Positions 8,534 through 17,187 of a stretch of DNA of 64,000 nt are shown piece after piece. The stretch is taken from the NCBI RefSeq assembly GCF_024707125.1, contig NZ_JANQAH010000009.1, positions 124,001 to 188,000 of the forward strand. Direction: 5' to 3'. Numbering within the stretch: position 1 is the stretch's first letter; each line of letters starts with the position of its first letter. Source of the stretch: Devosia sp. (GTDB lineage Bacteria; Pseudomonadota; Alphaproteobacteria; Rhizobiales; Devosiaceae). The notes below the pieces were generated by a model. The model searched no databases. It was not told the DNA's origin and saw only the letters and a list, made by a program, of their open reading frames with translations. The translations under genes and the position numbers were made by a program.

Positions 8534-10128
8534 GGCGTGTCTTCCTGGGGCAGGACCAGATCGATATAGTTTTGGGGCGCGTGGATGAACGCGGCCGTAT
8601 CGGCAAAGTAGCTCAGCGCCGGACCAGCGAACACCGCCATCAGCACGCATAACGCCAGCAGCACCATGATCGGACCGATCTCGAGCGGGCGCAGCGCCAG
8701 GCCCCCATCATCGGGCAGCGAGGTCCAGAAGATGTTGATGCCGTTGCGTACCATGGCGATAAGCACGAAAAGGCCGGAGACGATCAGCGCCCCGGTGATC
8801 CACCATGTGGCGGCCGTCGGTGCATTGTCCGCACCAAAGGCCGCGGACAGCATGGCGAATTTCGAGAGGAAACCCGAGAGCGGTGGGAGGCCGGCCATGA
8901 CCAGGGCGGCAATGGCGAAGCACCAGCTCAAAAGGGTCGCAGCAGCCGGAAAACTGCGGCTGACTTCCTGGTCCTCGTCGAGCACCTCTTCCTCGTCGCC
9001 ATAGAATTCGAGCGACACGGCAAGGATCTGCGCTTCGGCCGGAAGGACCTGGTCGATGACATCCTTGAGGAGGAAGAGCGCTCCTGCCGCGAGGGTTGCG
9101 ACGACAACATAGTAGAGCGCGCCGGTGGTGACCCCCGGCACGTTGTAGGCCACCGCGAGGAGCAGCGTGCCGGCCGAAACGAGGATCAGATAGCTCGCCA
9201 GCCGGTCAAGGGCCTTGCTCGAGAGGGCACCGACGCTGCCATAGGCGACCGTCGCAATGCCGAGAACGAAGAGCACGTTCTGCCCGAAGGCCAGTTCCGG
9301 GCCGGTCTGATTGGCAAAGACGAGGGTCCAGAGGCGCAGGATGGCGTAAAAGCCGACCTTGGTCATGACCGCAAAGAGTGCGGCCACCGGCGGTGCGGCC
9401 GAGGAATAGGTATTGGGCAGCCAAAAGTGCAGCGGCCAGGAGCCAGCCTTGATCAGGAAGGCAATGCCGAGGACGGCAACGCCGGCTTCGAAGAGACCGA
9501 GATCATCCGCAGCGATATGCGGCACGGCGCGGGCAATGTCGGCCATGTTGAGCGTGCCGGTGGTGCCATAGATCAGCGCCACGCCGATCAGGAACAGGAA
9601 GGACGCAACGAGGTTGATGACGATGTAGTGCATCGCCGCGCGCACGCGATTGCGTCCACCGCCATGCAACGCCAGGCCATAGGACGCGGCCAAAAGCAGC
9701 TCGAAGAAGACGAACAGATTGAAAAGGTCGCCGGTGAGGAAGGCGCCGTTGAGCCCCATGACCAGCGCATGGAAGAGGGGGAAGAAATTGGTACCGCGGC
9801 TGTGCCAGCGGGCCGAGGCGAAGATGAGCGCGGCCAGCGACAGGATGGAGGTGGTGAGAACCATCACCGCGGCCAATCGATCGGCGACGAGGACAATACC
9901 GAAAGGCACTGGCCAATTGCCGAGCGGATAGACCGCAGCGGCAGCCGTGCTCGATTGGGCGAGGACCGTCAGCAACAGGATCGAGACCAGCAACAACAAC
10001 ACGCTGAACCCGATATTGATGCCGATGATGCGGCGATTGCTGCGTCCATCGCCCACGAGCAGGTTGAAAACCATCGCCGCCATGGGAATGAGGATCGGCA
10101 GGATGGCGATGTGGTTCATGCCAGTCAT
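8530..10128 (-). CDS. mrpD: Na+/H+ antiporter subunit MrpD (NuoN/NuoM-like proton channel)
   Basis: Large polytopic subunit homologous to the proton-pumping subunits of complex I. It has 532 residues from ATG 10128, a start supported by AGGGGGA six bases upstream and placed one base after the mrpC stop. About fourteen membrane segments are predicted, and the antiporter-like core contains KAGSWPLHFWLPNTYSSA and the later SGFLSKFAM. A strongly acidic hydrophilic loop (EEEVLDEDQE) interrupts the late membrane region. I cannot tell whether this is usual for the lineage. Together with MrpA it would carry the ion pathway. Confidence 0.93.
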   Translation of the reverse strand: MTGMNHIAILPILIPMAAMVFNLLVGDGRSNRRIIGINIGFSVLLLLVSILLLTVLAQSSTAAAAVYPLGNWPVPFGIVLVADRLAAVMVLTTSILSLAALIFASARWHSRGTNFFPLFHALVMGLNGAFLTGDLFNLFVFFELLLAASYGLALHGGGRNRVRAAMHYIVINLVASFLFLIGVALIYGTTGTLNMADIARAVPHIAADDLGLFEAGVAVLGIAFLIKAGSWPLHFWLPNTYSSAAPPVAALFAVMTKVGFYAILRLWTLVFANQTGPELAFGQNVLFVLGIATVAYGSVGALSSKALDRLASYLILVSAGTLLLAVAYNVPGVTTGALYYVVVATLAAGALFLLKDVIDQVLPAEAQILAVSLEFYGDEEEVLDEDQEVSRSFPAAATLLSWCFAIAALVMAGLPPLSGFLSKFAMLSAAFGADNAPTAATWWITGALIVSGLFVLIAMVRNGINIFWTSLPDDGGLALRPLEIGPIMVLLALCVLMAVFAGPALSYFADTAAFIHAPQNYIDLVLPQEDTP

Positions 10129-10129
10129 C

Positions 10130-10465
10130 TCAATCCCCCTTTCCATCAACATGGTCGGAGCCGCTGAGCCCGCGGGCGGCGAGCAGCACGACAAGGAACA
10201 GGGCCGTCATGGCAAAGCCGATGACGATGGCGGTGAGAACCAGCGCCTGCGGCACTGGGTCGGCATAGTCGGCAATATTGGCATCGGCGCCGGAGAGGAT
10301 CGGCGCCGCATCCATGCGCAACCGCCCCATTGAGAGAATGAAGAGATTGACCGCATAGGAAACGAGAGACAGGCCGATGATCACCTGGAAGGTACGCGGA
10401 CGCAGCAAGAGGTAGACGCCGGAAGCGGAGAGCACGCCGATGGCGATGGCGAGGGTCAGTTCCAT
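10130..10465 (-). CDS. mrpC: Na+/H+ antiporter subunit MrpC (NuoK-like)
   Basis: NuoK-like small membrane subunit of 111 residues with three membrane segments. It has the conserved IIGLSLVSYAVNLFIL and the downstream DPVPQALVLTAIVIGFA that define MnhC/PhaC. It overlaps the end of mrpAB by ten bases and sits one base before mrpD, consistent with tight operon coupling. Confidence 0.94.
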   Translation of the reverse strand: MELTLAIAIGVLSASGVYLLLRPRTFQVIIGLSLVSYAVNLFILSMGRLRMDAAPILSGADANIADYADPVPQALVLTAIVIGFAMTALFLVVLLAARGLSGSDHVDGKGD

Positions 10466-13401
10466 TTGTCTGCTCCCACACGCTGCTTGGGCTTGTTGGA
10501 GCCCGCGACTTTTGGTCGACGAATGGATTGGTGCGCCAGGGCGATCAACATCAGCACAGTCGCGCCGACGACAAGGGCAAAGACGCCAAGATCGAAGATC
10601 AGCGCCGTGGCCATCGGCACCTTACCGATCAGCGGAATGTCGGCATAGGCGAAGGCCGAGGTGAGGAAGGGCGCGCCGAGCACCATGGCGCCAAGACCGG
10701 TGAGGAGGGCGAGGAGAAGACCCCAGCCGATCCAGAGCAGCGGCAGGATGCGCAGGCGCTCTTCGACCCAGCGTGTGCCCCCGGCGAGATACTGGAGAAT
10801 AAAGGCCAGCGACATGATGATGCCGGCGATAAAGCCGCCGCCCGGCAGGTCGTGGCCGCGCATCAGCATATAGATGGCGACGACGACGACGACCGGGAAC
10901 ATCCAGTTCATGATCAGTGCCGGTATGCGCAGGAAATCGTCGGCGACGTTATCGCCGGAGCCGGGCGCATAGTCGTCGAGTACGCGCTGTTGCTCGGGCC
11001 GCTCGGCGCTGTCCGAAGCCGGGCGGAAGCGACGCAGGAGGCCGAAAACGGTCAGCGCAACGACGCCGAGCACCGTGATTTCGCCCATGGTGTCAAAGCC
11101 GCGGAAATCGACCAGCATGACATTGACGACATTGGTACCGCCGCCTTCCTTGTAGGCATTGGCAAGGAAGAAGTCGGAAATGCCCTCGGGCGCCGAGCGC
11201 GTCATGATGGCGTAGCTCGCAAGCGCCGTGGCGAGCCCGACCAGCCCGGCGAGGCTCACGTCGCGATAGCGGCGCAGCCGTGCGACGAGCGGCGTGCCTT
11301 CGGGCACGGGGCTGCGCTTGGGCAGCCAGCGCAGGCCAAGGAGGATCAGAACGGTCGTGGCGATTTCGGCGAGGAGCTGGGTCAGCGCCAGGTCGGGGGC
11401 GGAGAACCATGCAAAGGTGAGACAGGTCGCAAGCCCGGCGCCGCCCATGAGGATCATGGAGGCGAGGCGATGGAACTTTGCCTGCTGCGCCGCCGCAACG
11501 GCGCTGATGCCGCCGAGGAGCCAGACGAGCCCGAGAACCGGATCAAAACTGTCGGGCAGCGGCAGATTGCCCATGCGCGTCCAGCCCGCGGCAATGCCGG
11601 CTGCCAGCGCAAGGAAGATGACGACGAAAATCTGCGGTTGCAGGCGTTGCGTGCCGAAGGCGCCGACAAGATGGCGGGCCCAGCGATTGGTGGCGGTGAC
11701 GAGGAGGCGCTCGAAGACGCGCTGGCCGACAAGACCGCGCGTCAAAGGCACGCCATCGACATTCAGCAGGCGCCGGTAGTAGGGCACATAGATGACGGCG
11801 CCACCCACCATGGCGATGATGCTCATGATCAGGGGCAGATTAAAGCCGTGCCAGACCGAGAGGCTGTAATAGGGCGTTTCGGCGCCCAGAACCGAACGCA
11901 CGGCCGCGGCGAGATAGGGCCCGATGGTGATGCCGGGAATGATGCCGACGGCGAGACAGATCAGCACCAGGATTTCGATGGGGCGGCGCATCAGCGCCGG
12001 GGGCTCGTGCGGCACTTTTTCAAGCTCTGTCGGCGGCGGCCCGAAGAAGACGCCGTGCACGAATTTTATCGAATAGGCGACGCTGAGCATGCCGGCGAGC
12101 GTGGCGCCAATCGGCAGGGAGAGATTGACGAAGACGTTGGGATCGAACTCGGCCGTCTCGGTGAAGAACATTTCCTTCGAAAGGAAGCCGTTGAGCAGCG
12201 GCACGCCGGCCATGGCGGCGCTGGCGATGATGGCGAGGGTCGCCGTGAACGGCATGTATTTCCGAAGACCACTCAGCTTGCGCACGTCGCGCGTGCCGGT
12301 CTCGTGGTCGATGATGCCCACCGCCATGAAGAGCGACGCCTTGAAGGTGGCGTGATTGGCGATGTGGAAGATGGCGGCAACGGCCGCGAGGGGCGTGCCC
12401 ATCCCTAAAAGCGTGGTGATGAGCCCGAGATGGGAAATGGTCGAATAGGCGAGCAGCCCCTTGAGGTCGCGCTGGAACAGCGCGGTATAGGCCCCGAAGA
12501 TGAGCGTCGCGAGCCCTGTATAAGTGACGATCCAGAACCAGAGCTGGTGGTCATGCATGACCGGCCAGAAGCGGGTGAGGATGAAGACGCCCGCCTTCAC
12601 CATGGTCGCTGAATGGAGATACGCCGAAACCGGGGTCGGCGCGGTCATGGCATTGGGCAGCCAGAACTGGAACGGGAACTGCGCCGACTTGGTGAAGGCG
12701 CCGAGCAGGAACAGGATCAGCGCCACCGGATAGAGCGGGCTTTCAACGATCAGCGAGCCCGAGGCCAGGACATCGTCGAGCTCATAGCTGCCGACGATCC
12801 GGCCGATGATCAGCATGGACACAAAGAGCGCGAGACCACCGGTGCCGGTGATGATGAGCGCCATGCGCGCGCCGTCGCGGGCATCGCCGCGGTGATACCA
12901 GTAACCGATGAGGAGGAACGAGACGAGGCTGGTCAGCTCCCAGAAGATGGCAAGCTGGATGATATTACCCGACATGACGAGGCCGAGCATGGCGCCCATG
13001 AAGGCCAGCAGCAGCGCGTGGAAGCGCGCGATGGGATCCTTGGGCGACATGTAGTAGCGCGCATAAAGCACCACCAGAAAGCCGATGCAGGTGATGAGCA
13101 CGGCAAAGAGCCAGGCAAGCCCATCGAGGCGCAGGGTCAGGTTGAGCCCAAGCTGCGGTATCCATTCGATGCGGCTGATCAGCACTTCGCCATTGGCGAT
13201 GGAAGGAAAGAGCGCGAGGGACAAAAGACTGAGAATGGCCGCAACGACCGCCGTCACCCAGGCCGCGCCCCGGTATTTTTCACCCGGAGCAGCCAATACA
13301 AACACGCTTGCCAGAAATGGCAGAATGCAGAGAAGGGGAAGGGCGAAGTCGGTCGGTATTGAAGGCAGGGGGCCAGTCCTCAGGCTCGAATCTATTGCCA
13401 A
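10456..13401 (-). CDS. mrpA: Na+/H+ antiporter fused subunit MrpA-MrpB
   Basis: First gene of the mrp operon, 981 residues. The N-terminal about 500 residues are a NuoL-like proton channel (PTPVSAYLHSATMVKAG is the conserved central motif). The MrpA-specific C-terminal part follows, and then from about residue 800 an MrpB domain (MRGHDLPGGGFIAGI). Fusion of A and B is typical of group 2 Mrp systems such as the Sinorhizobium pha locus. The frame offers only a TTG start at 13401. An AGGAGG lies 18 bases upstream, rather far, so the exact start is uncertain. The spacer of 109 bp to phnE2 must hold the operon promoter. Confidence 0.9.
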   Translation of the reverse strand: MAIDSSLRTGPLPSIPTDFALPLLCILPFLASVFVLAAPGEKYRGAAWVTAVVAAILSLLSLALFPSIANGEVLISRIEWIPQLGLNLTLRLDGLAWLFAVLITCIGFLVVLYARYYMSPKDPIARFHALLLAFMGAMLGLVMSGNIIQLAIFWELTSLVSFLLIGYWYHRGDARDGARMALIITGTGGLALFVSMLIIGRIVGSYELDDVLASGSLIVESPLYPVALILFLLGAFTKSAQFPFQFWLPNAMTAPTPVSAYLHSATMVKAGVFILTRFWPVMHDHQLWFWIVTYTGLATLIFGAYTALFQRDLKGLLAYSTISHLGLITTLLGMGTPLAAVAAIFHIANHATFKASLFMAVGIIDHETGTRDVRKLSGLRKYMPFTATLAIIASAAMAGVPLLNGFLSKEMFFTETAEFDPNVFVNLSLPIGATLAGMLSVAYSIKFVHGVFFGPPPTELEKVPHEPPALMRRPIEILVLICLAVGIIPGITIGPYLAAAVRSVLGAETPYYSLSVWHGFNLPLIMSIIAMVGGAVIYVPYYRRLLNVDGVPLTRGLVGQRVFERLLVTATNRWARHLVGAFGTQRLQPQIFVVIFLALAAGIAAGWTRMGNLPLPDSFDPVLGLVWLLGGISAVAAAQQAKFHRLASMILMGGAGLATCLTFAWFSAPDLALTQLLAEIATTVLILLGLRWLPKRSPVPEGTPLVARLRRYRDVSLAGLVGLATALASYAIMTRSAPEGISDFFLANAYKEGGGTNVVNVMLVDFRGFDTMGEITVLGVVALTVFGLLRRFRPASDSAERPEQQRVLDDYAPGSGDNVADDFLRIPALIMNWMFPVVVVVAIYMLMRGHDLPGGGFIAGIIMSLAFILQYLAGGTRWVEERLRILPLLWIGWGLLLALLTGLGAMVLGAPFLTSAFAYADIPLIGKVPMATALIFDLGVFALVVGATVLMLIALAHQSIRRPKVAGSNKPKQRVGADKWN

Positions 13402-13488
13402 GGTATAGGGATGCTCACGCCTCCTGAGAAGACCACTTTGGGCTTAACTTGCACGCTGATGTCGTCACATGAAATTCATAGTCCCGCG

Positions 13489-13509
13489 GCGGGCAGAAAT
13501 TCTGCCCGC
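13489..13509 (-). terminator. Hairpin directly after phnE2
   Basis: A 10-bp perfect inverted repeat (GCGGGCAGAA and TTCTGCCCGC with one base between) starts one base after the phnE2 stop. There is no strong T-run after it on the minus strand, so it is either a Rho-independent-like terminator of modest strength or a 3'-end stabilising structure for the phn transcript. Confidence 0.5.
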
Positions 13510-13510
13510 T

Positions 13511-14341
13511 TCAGGTCAATTTGGCGCGGATGCGACGGGATATCGCATCGATGATCGAAACGGTGACGAGGATCAGCAGGATGATGAAAGCGGCTTCCTG
13601 CCAGTTGTTGATGCGCATGCGATCGGACAGTTGCAGGCCAATGCCCCCCGCCCCGACAATGCCGAGAATGGTGGCCGAACGGACATTGGATTCGAAGAAA
13701 TAGAGCACGTGGCTCATCATCACCGGAAAGACCTGCGGAAAGACACCGAGCCGCATGACATGAAGGCCGGAGCCGCCTGAGGCGCGCACGCCATCGACCG
13801 GCTTCTTGTCGACATTCTCGATGGCCTCGGCAAAGAGTTTTCCCAAAACCATGACGTCGCCGACGGCGATGGCGAGGACACCGGCAAAGGGGCCAAGCCC
13901 CACGGCCGAGACGAAGATAAGCGCCCAGACGAGACCGTCGATGCCGCGGAATGCGTCGAAGAAGCGACGCAGGCCAAAATGGAAGAACCAGTTGGGCACG
14001 ATGTTCTTGGCGCCAAGGAACCCCAGCGGCACGGCAAGCACGGCGGCAATGACGGTGCCGAGGAACGCCATGGCAAGCGTTTCGAGCATGGCGCGCAGAT
14101 AGTCCCAAAGGCCGTCGCCGGGCCAGGGCGGGATCATTAGCACGACCAGCATGCCGAGCTTGTTCAGCCCATTGATGATCCGCATGGGGGAGGCGTCGAT
14201 CCACCAGAGCCCGAAAGCAAAAACGGCGAGAAAAGCGGTCCAGAGGCCCCAACCGCGAACGCGCTCCACGAGCGGCCGGCTAAAAATCTCGGGATTGGAG
14301 CGGCGAAGGCGGGAAATGTCGGCGTGCTGAGCGGTGTTCAT
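13511..14341 (-). CDS. phnE: Phosphonate ABC transporter permease PhnE (second copy)
   Basis: Inner-membrane permease of the PhnCDE importer, 276 residues, with about six membrane segments and the permease-ATPase coupling region (EAIENVDKKPVDGVRASGG, followed by GAGGIG). It lies three bases after the other phnE gene and ends the operon just before a hairpin. Two non-identical phnE genes in tandem are common in rhizobia and presumably give a heterodimeric channel. It shares the layout of its partner (GFVGTV / AFLGTV, EVNENVDPRPIEGVRASGG) but is clearly diverged. Confidence 0.92.
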   Translation of the reverse strand: MNTAQHADISRLRRSNPEIFSRPLVERVRGWGLWTAFLAVFAFGLWWIDASPMRIINGLNKLGMLVVLMIPPWPGDGLWDYLRAMLETLAMAFLGTVIAAVLAVPLGFLGAKNIVPNWFFHFGLRRFFDAFRGIDGLVWALIFVSAVGLGPFAGVLAIAVGDVMVLGKLFAEAIENVDKKPVDGVRASGGSGLHVMRLGVFPQVFPVMMSHVLYFFESNVRSATILGIVGAGGIGLQLSDRMRINNWQEAAFIILLILVTVSIIDAISRRIRAKLT

Positions 14342-14344
14342 GGC

Positions 14345-15256
14345 TTAGGCACTCGCTGCAAGATCGTGGCCGATAAGGCGATGGCGGATGGTTTCGCAGA
14401 TGATGTCGATTACCGAGGTCGTCAGGATCAAAAGCAGCATGATGGCCGAGATGTCGGTATATTCGAACTGGCGGATGGCGACATAGAGGTCTTCGCCGAT
14501 GCCGCCGGCGCCGACGAGGCCGAGAGCCGAGGCGCCGCGTACATTGATTTCGAGGCGCAGCAGCAGGTAGCTGGCATAATTGGGCAGGGCCTGCGGCACG
14601 ACGCCCAGACGCATGATCATCGGCCAATTGCCGCCCGAAGCGCGTACGCCTTCGATGGGACGCGGATCGACGTTTTCATTGACCTCGGCAAAGAGCTTTC
14701 CAAGCGAGCCGGCCGTGTGCACCGCAATGGCCAAAACGCCGGCAAAGGGACCAAGACCGAAGGCGAAGACAAAGATCAGCGCAAAGACCAGTTCGGGCAC
14801 AGTGCGGCAGAATTCGAGGGTGCGGCGCGCGGCAAAATAGATGACGGTATTTTCAACGAGGTTCCGCGAGGCCGGAAAACAGAGCGCCAGCGCGAGGACG
14901 CCGCCAAGGACAGTGCCGACAAAGCCCATGAGAATGGTTTCAACGAGCAGCCGCAGCCAGAAGCGCAGGCCCCAATACCATTCGGCAAGATCGCCCCAGA
15001 GATTTTCCAGCGTCAGCTTTGGCAACGTGCCCGCGATATAGTTCCAGGCCATGGGCAGGCCTTTTATGAGGCCGGGAATGCTGAAATCGCTGACGGCAAT
15101 GGAGCCAATGAGCGCGGCGAGGAACAGCGCGCCATAAAACAGGGTCCAGTTGCGGCGGGTAAACTGCTGCTGGCGATAGCGCCCTTCGAACGAGAGGAGG
15201 CGCTCCTCACGCGTCGTCGATGACAGCAGGCCATTGGTGGGGGTCAAAGTGGACAC
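14345..15256 (-). CDS. phnE: Phosphonate ABC transporter permease PhnE (first copy)
   Basis: Inner-membrane permease partner of PhnC and PhnD. The open frame reaches ATG 15289, but that codon lies inside a terminator-like hairpin. I prefer GTG 15256, preceded by GAGAGG at a six-base spacing, giving 303 residues. The protein has a long hydrophilic N-terminus, about six membrane segments, and the EAA-type coupling loop EVNENVDPRPIEGVRASGG. It is separated from phnD by the hairpin at 15279-15305, which may lower permease expression relative to the binding protein. Confidence 0.9.
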   Translation of the reverse strand: MSTLTPTNGLLSSTTREERLLSFEGRYRQQQFTRRNWTLFYGALFLAALIGSIAVSDFSIPGLIKGLPMAWNYIAGTLPKLTLENLWGDLAEWYWGLRFWLRLLVETILMGFVGTVLGGVLALALCFPASRNLVENTVIYFAARRTLEFCRTVPELVFALIFVFAFGLGPFAGVLAIAVHTAGSLGKLFAEVNENVDPRPIEGVRASGGNWPMIMRLGVVPQALPNYASYLLLRLEINVRGASALGLVGAGGIGEDLYVAIRQFEYTDISAIMLLLILTTSVIDIICETIRHRLIGHDLAASA

Positions 15257-15278
15257 GGGGGCCCTCTCAAATGAAAAA

Positions 15279-15305
15279 GACCGGCGCACGGGACGCGCGC
15301 CGGTC
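15279..15305 (-). terminator. Terminator-like hairpin between phnD and phnE1
   Basis: On the minus strand GACCGGCGC and GCGCCGGTC form a perfect 9-bp stem with a 9-base loop, followed at once by TTTTT. It begins 14 bases after the phnD stop and ends about 20 bases before the GTG start of phnE1. It has all features of an intrinsic terminator, yet phnE1 and phnE2 continue downstream, so partial termination or processing protection of phnD mRNA is likely. Confidence 0.65.
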
Positions 15306-15318
15306 AGTTGGAAAGCGA

Positions 15319-16239
15319 TCAGTTGCCGTTCTTGCGGCGCTGTTCGGCGTTGAATTCGGTGATGGCGACGACGTCGAGATAGTCTTCGTGCTTGGCTTCG
15401 ACATAGCCGCTCGAGGTACCGTTGCTGTAGGTCGCAAAGCCTTCCGGGTCCTTTTCCGGGAAGGCCATCAGGGCGGCCTTGAACTCGTCTTGCAGTTCCT
15501 GGGGGAGCGTCGTGTTGATCATCACCGGGGTGTTGGGGATGACGGGCGAGGTCCAGATGATGCGGGTCGAACCGGGCTGGATCAGGCCCTTCTTTTCCAT
15601 GGTCTGGATATTGCCGGCCGTCTCGTTGCGCCAGTGGGTAGCGACAGCTTCAAAAGTGCCGTTGACCAGCGCCATGACGCTCTGCTCGTGGCCGCCGGAG
15701 AAGGCGACTTCGCTGAAATAGTCGTCGGCCGAGGTCTTGAGCTCGGTCGAGAGATAATAGGAGGGGACGGCATAGCCCGAGGTCGAGTTCGGGTCGGCAA
15801 AGGCGAAGGACTTGCCCTTGATGTCTTCAAGAGTCTGGTAGGGGCTGTCGGCGCGCACCGCGATGACGGAGTAGTAGCCGAGGTTGCCATCCTGATCGAG
15901 CGTCACGGCAACGGGCGCAATTTCGTCGCCCATGACCTTGCGCGCCAGCGCATAGGCAGCCGGGCCGACCGACGCGATCTGCACGTGACCAGAACGCATG
16001 GCTTCGATGACGGCGGCATAGTCCGTGCCGCGGATCATTTTCACCGGCACGCCCAGCTCGCGGCTGAGATAGTCGGCATAGGGCTGGTTGCGGGCGATGG
16101 CATCGGTTTCGTTTTCGCCCGAGGAGATACCGATGGTCAGCTCGGGATATTCCGAGCGCCAGTCCTGCGCGAGGACCGGGGAAACGAGGGCGAGCGAAAC
16201 CAGCGCAGCCGCAAGGCCGCGACGCGTCAAGGTGAGCAT
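15319..16239 (-). CDS. phnD: Phosphonate-binding periplasmic protein PhnD
   Basis: Periplasmic solute-binding protein of 306 residues with a Sec signal peptide at about 1-25 (MLTLTRRGLAAALVSLALV, cleavage near LAQ). The mature part has the PhnD family runs RGTDYAAVIEAMRSGHVQIA, VGPAAYALA and FADPNSTSGYAVPSYYL, the last being the typical phosphonate/phosphite-binding loop. It sits between phnC and phnE1 in the import part of the operon. Its ligand could be 2-aminoethylphosphonate, methylphosphonate or phosphite. The sequence alone does not decide. Confidence 0.92.
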   Translation of the reverse strand: MLTLTRRGLAAALVSLALVSPVLAQDWRSEYPELTIGISSGENETDAIARNQPYADYLSRELGVPVKMIRGTDYAAVIEAMRSGHVQIASVGPAAYALARKVMGDEIAPVAVTLDQDGNLGYYSVIAVRADSPYQTLEDIKGKSFAFADPNSTSGYAVPSYYLSTELKTSADDYFSEVAFSGGHEQSVMALVNGTFEAVATHWRNETAGNIQTMEKKGLIQPGSTRIIWTSPVIPNTPVMINTTLPQELQDEFKAALMAFPEKDPEGFATYSNGTSSGYVEAKHEDYLDVVAITEFNAEQRRKNGN

Positions 16240-16272
16240 TGGTGAAACTCCGGGTTGGGAAAGAAAGGGGCT

Positions 16273-17088
16273 CTAGTGAGCCACCTCCATCTGTCGTCCT
16301 GCGGGACTGGTTCCAGCCATTGTGGAAGTCAGGTTTTCGTCCACGGCTGTTTCGGTATCGTCACCGTAGATCTCCTGAATCACGGAAGAGGTGAGCTGGC
16401 TCGGCGTGCCGTCAAAGACGACCCGGCCCTGCGCCATGCCTACGATGCGGTCGCAATAGGCGCGGGCGGCATCGAGCGTGTGGAGATTGGTGATGACGGT
16501 AATCTTGTCCTGGCGGTTGATGGTGCGCAGCGCGTCCATCACCAGGCGCGCATTGCGCGGGTCGAGCGAGGCAATCGGCTCGTCGGCCAGAATGAGGCTC
16601 GGCTTCTGCATCAGGGCGCGGGCAATGGCGACACGCTGCTGCTGGCCGCCCGAGAGCGTATCGGCGCGCTGCAGCGCCTGGGATAAAAGGTCCAGCCGAT
16701 CGAGCGCCATGGCGGCATTGGCCCGATCCTCGACTGGAAAGCGTTTTAACATGACCGGCAGTGTCGCCGCAGTGCCGATGCGGCCGATCATGACGTTGGT
16801 GAGCACGTCGAGACGGTTCACGAGATTGAACTGCTGAAAAATCATGGCGCAGCGGGCACGCCAGGCCCGCAATGCCTTGCCTTCAAGGGCGCCGACATCG
16901 GTGTCGCCAAAACTGATGCGGCCCTCGCTGACGCCTGCGAGGCGGTTGATGAGACGGAGAAGGGTCGACTTGCCGGCGCCCGAGCGCCCGATAATACCGA
17001 CCATCTGGCCCGGGGCGAAGGAGAGCGACACATTGTTGACGGCAATCGTGTCGCCAAAAACCTTGGTGACCTTCTTCAGTTCCAGCAT
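16273..17088 (-). CDS. phnC: Phosphonate ABC transporter ATP-binding protein PhnC
   Basis: ABC ATPase of 271 residues that energises phosphonate import through PhnE. Walker A is GRSGAGKST at residues 34-42, the signature is [14 protein letters not shown], Walker B is [12 protein letters not shown], and the switch histidine is in ITNLH. It starts the transport part phnCDEE, after a 99-bp spacer behind phnM that carries a second copy of the putative PhnF operator and a separate inverted repeat. It may therefore have its own promoter. Confidence 0.93.
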   Translation of the reverse strand: MLELKKVTKVFGDTIAVNNVSLSFAPGQMVGIIGRSGAGKSTLLRLINRLAGVSEGRISFGDTDVGALEGKALRAWRARCAMIFQQFNLVNRLDVLTNVMIGRIGTAATLPVMLKRFPVEDRANAAMALDRLDLLSQALQRADTLSGGQQQRVAIARALMQKPSLILADEPIASLDPRNARLVMDALRTINRQDKITVITNLHTLDAARAYCDRIVGMAQGRVVFDGTPSQLTSSVIQEIYGDDTETAVDENLTSTMAGTSPAGRQMEVAH

Positions 17089-17111
17089 GACGCACCCTGC
17101 CGTGTTTCCAG

Positions 17112-17136
17112 CAATTTCACCGACACAGTGAAATTG
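17112..17136. promoter_or_regulatory. Perfect 9-bp inverted repeat in the phnM-phnC spacer
   Basis: CAATTTCAC, seven bases, then GTGAAATTG. The arms are perfectly complementary and no T-run follows, so this looks more like a protein-binding site than a terminator. It lies 24 bases upstream of the phnC start. Confidence 0.45.
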
Positions 17137-17187
17137 GCCTCAACTCTTGCTCTATGCTTAGGACTCTAACCCGCCTCAATGACACGA

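Noticed and set aside
10528-12408. 626-codon plus-strand open frame antisense to mrpAB
   Set aside because: Composition is Gly/Asp/His/Arg-rich without domain character, and the opposite strand codes a clear MrpA. It is a GC-rich shadow frame.
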